Shown piece after piece: positions 6,647 to 6,884 of a stretch of DNA of 6,884 nt. Made by a program: the position numbers and the translations under genes. The stretch is from Methanomassiliicoccales archaeon (GTDB lineage Archaea > Thermoplasmatota > Thermoplasmata > Methanomassiliicoccales > Methanomethylophilaceae), in assembly GCA_900767505.1 (NCBI GenBank), contig CAAFZG010000138.1, positions 1 to 6,884 of the forward strand. Direction: 5' to 3'. The notes under the pieces are model-generated. The model searched no databases, was not told the DNA's origin, and was given only the letters and a program-made list of their open reading frames with translations. Every line of letters starts with the position of its first letter. Positions within the stretch are counted from its first letter, which is position 1.

Positions 6647-6665
6647 ATTGGATACTTAATCCAAC
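6647..6665. promoter_or_regulatory. Candidate operator, dyad ATTGGAT-N5-ATCCAAC (copy 2)
   Basis: Perfect TTGGAT / ATCCAA arms at 6648-6653 and 6659-6664 lie 22 nt downstream of the operon's TATA box. They therefore overlap the expected transcription start, a position typical for repression by blocking polymerase. The sequence matches copy 1 (954-972) at 15 of 19 positions. Given the importer class, a metal- or cofactor-sensing repressor is the simplest reading, but no regulator gene is in the window. Confidence 0.65.
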
Positions 6666-6686
6666 GTAGTTTTATGTCCAGATGGG

Positions 6687-6694
6687 TTTATAAA
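6687..6694 (-). promoter_or_regulatory. TATA box of the ABC importer operon
   Basis: The minus strand reads TTTATAAA within GTTTTATAAACC. The expected start is near 6662-6666, giving a leader of about 50 nt that begins in the dyad at 6647-6665. The box is itself palindromic, so rightward transcription cannot be excluded, but no plus-strand gene follows within the window. Confidence 0.6.
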
Positions 6695-6738
6695 ACTATC
6701 AGTTCCATAAAGCAACTAATCTTGACTTCCCGAGTTTT

Positions 6739-6884
6739 ATTCTTACTACAAGGACTTCCTGAAGGGCCGTATTCTTATCATTCCAGCGTATTCTGATGTT
6801 CAACATCAGTTTCTTCGCGGAATAGGTCTCGAACAATGCATTATCCCGATCGTTCGGATATGTTTCCCTGTTTGTAGTAATAAT
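6739..6884. repeat. 13-bp inverted repeat spanning the right intergenic edge
   Basis: ATTCTTACTACAA at 6739-6751 and TTGTAGTAATAAT at 6872-6884 are inverted copies matching at 12 of 13 positions, 120 nt apart. The right copy ends at the window edge, so the repeat may continue. It could be a pair of regulator sites, the ends of a small mobile element, or chance. No gene or target-site duplication is visible between or beside the arms. An 8-bp direct repeat CGTATTCT (6768-6775 and 6787-6794) lies inside. Confidence 0.4.
6793..6809. repeat. 17-bp perfect palindrome, possible operator
   Basis: CTGATGTT-C-AACATCAG is a perfect dyad with a single central base. It lies about 100 bp upstream of the importer TATA box and 177 bp upstream of the start codon. 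A one-base centre suits a DNA-binding dimer; alternatively the RNA could fold as a 6-bp stem with a 5-nt loop. Which gene it serves, including one beyond the right edge, is unknown. Confidence 0.4.

Noticed and set aside
6810..6850. GGTCTCGAAC-like string suggesting a tRNA T-arm
   Set aside because: No matching acceptor stem, anticodon arm or D-arm can be placed around it on either strand.

Overview
The window looks archaeal, most likely a Thermoplasmata-type methanogen of the Methanomassiliicoccales (Methanomethylophilus-like). Evidence seen: TTTATAAA-type TATA boxes sit upstream of genes with short or near-absent leaders. The solute-binding protein is held by an uncleaved N-terminal membrane helix with no lipobox cysteine, and it carries a dockerin-like calcium-loop pair. 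GC content is moderately high. The lineage is inference from protein style, not proven by a marker gene.

Left part (1-2491): two paralogous MATE-family multidrug/cation antiporters point away from each other across a 200-bp intergenic region. The left one (minus strand) runs off the window edge after 298 residues. The right one (plus strand) is complete at 464 residues. The two align without gaps over the shared 298 residues. A convergent hairpin at 2540-2574 separates the right MATE gene from the next operon.

Right part (2613-6616, all minus strand, transcribed right to left) is a four-gene ABC importer operon of the iron-siderophore/cobalamin/heme (FecBCDE/BtuFCD) class. The order is: membrane-anchored solute-binding protein with a dockerin-like doublet; a small unrecognised membrane-anchored protein; FecCD-type permease; FecE/BtuD-type ATPase. 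Gaps are 38, 17 and 1 nt. The widest gap holds a perfect GC-rich hairpin that may separate high expression of the binding protein from lower expression of the rest.

The most notable non-coding signal is a shared dyad, ATTGGAT-N5-ATCCAAC. It occurs exactly twice: once between the divergent MATE genes (954-972) and once in the importer promoter (6647-6665). Both copies lie 22-23 nt from a TATA box. This suggests one regulator, perhaps metal- or cofactor-responsive, coordinates the importer with one or both MATE exporters. The last 268 bp (6617-6884) carry no gene. They contain the operon promoter, a 17-bp perfect palindrome and a 13-bp inverted repeat that reaches the window edge.
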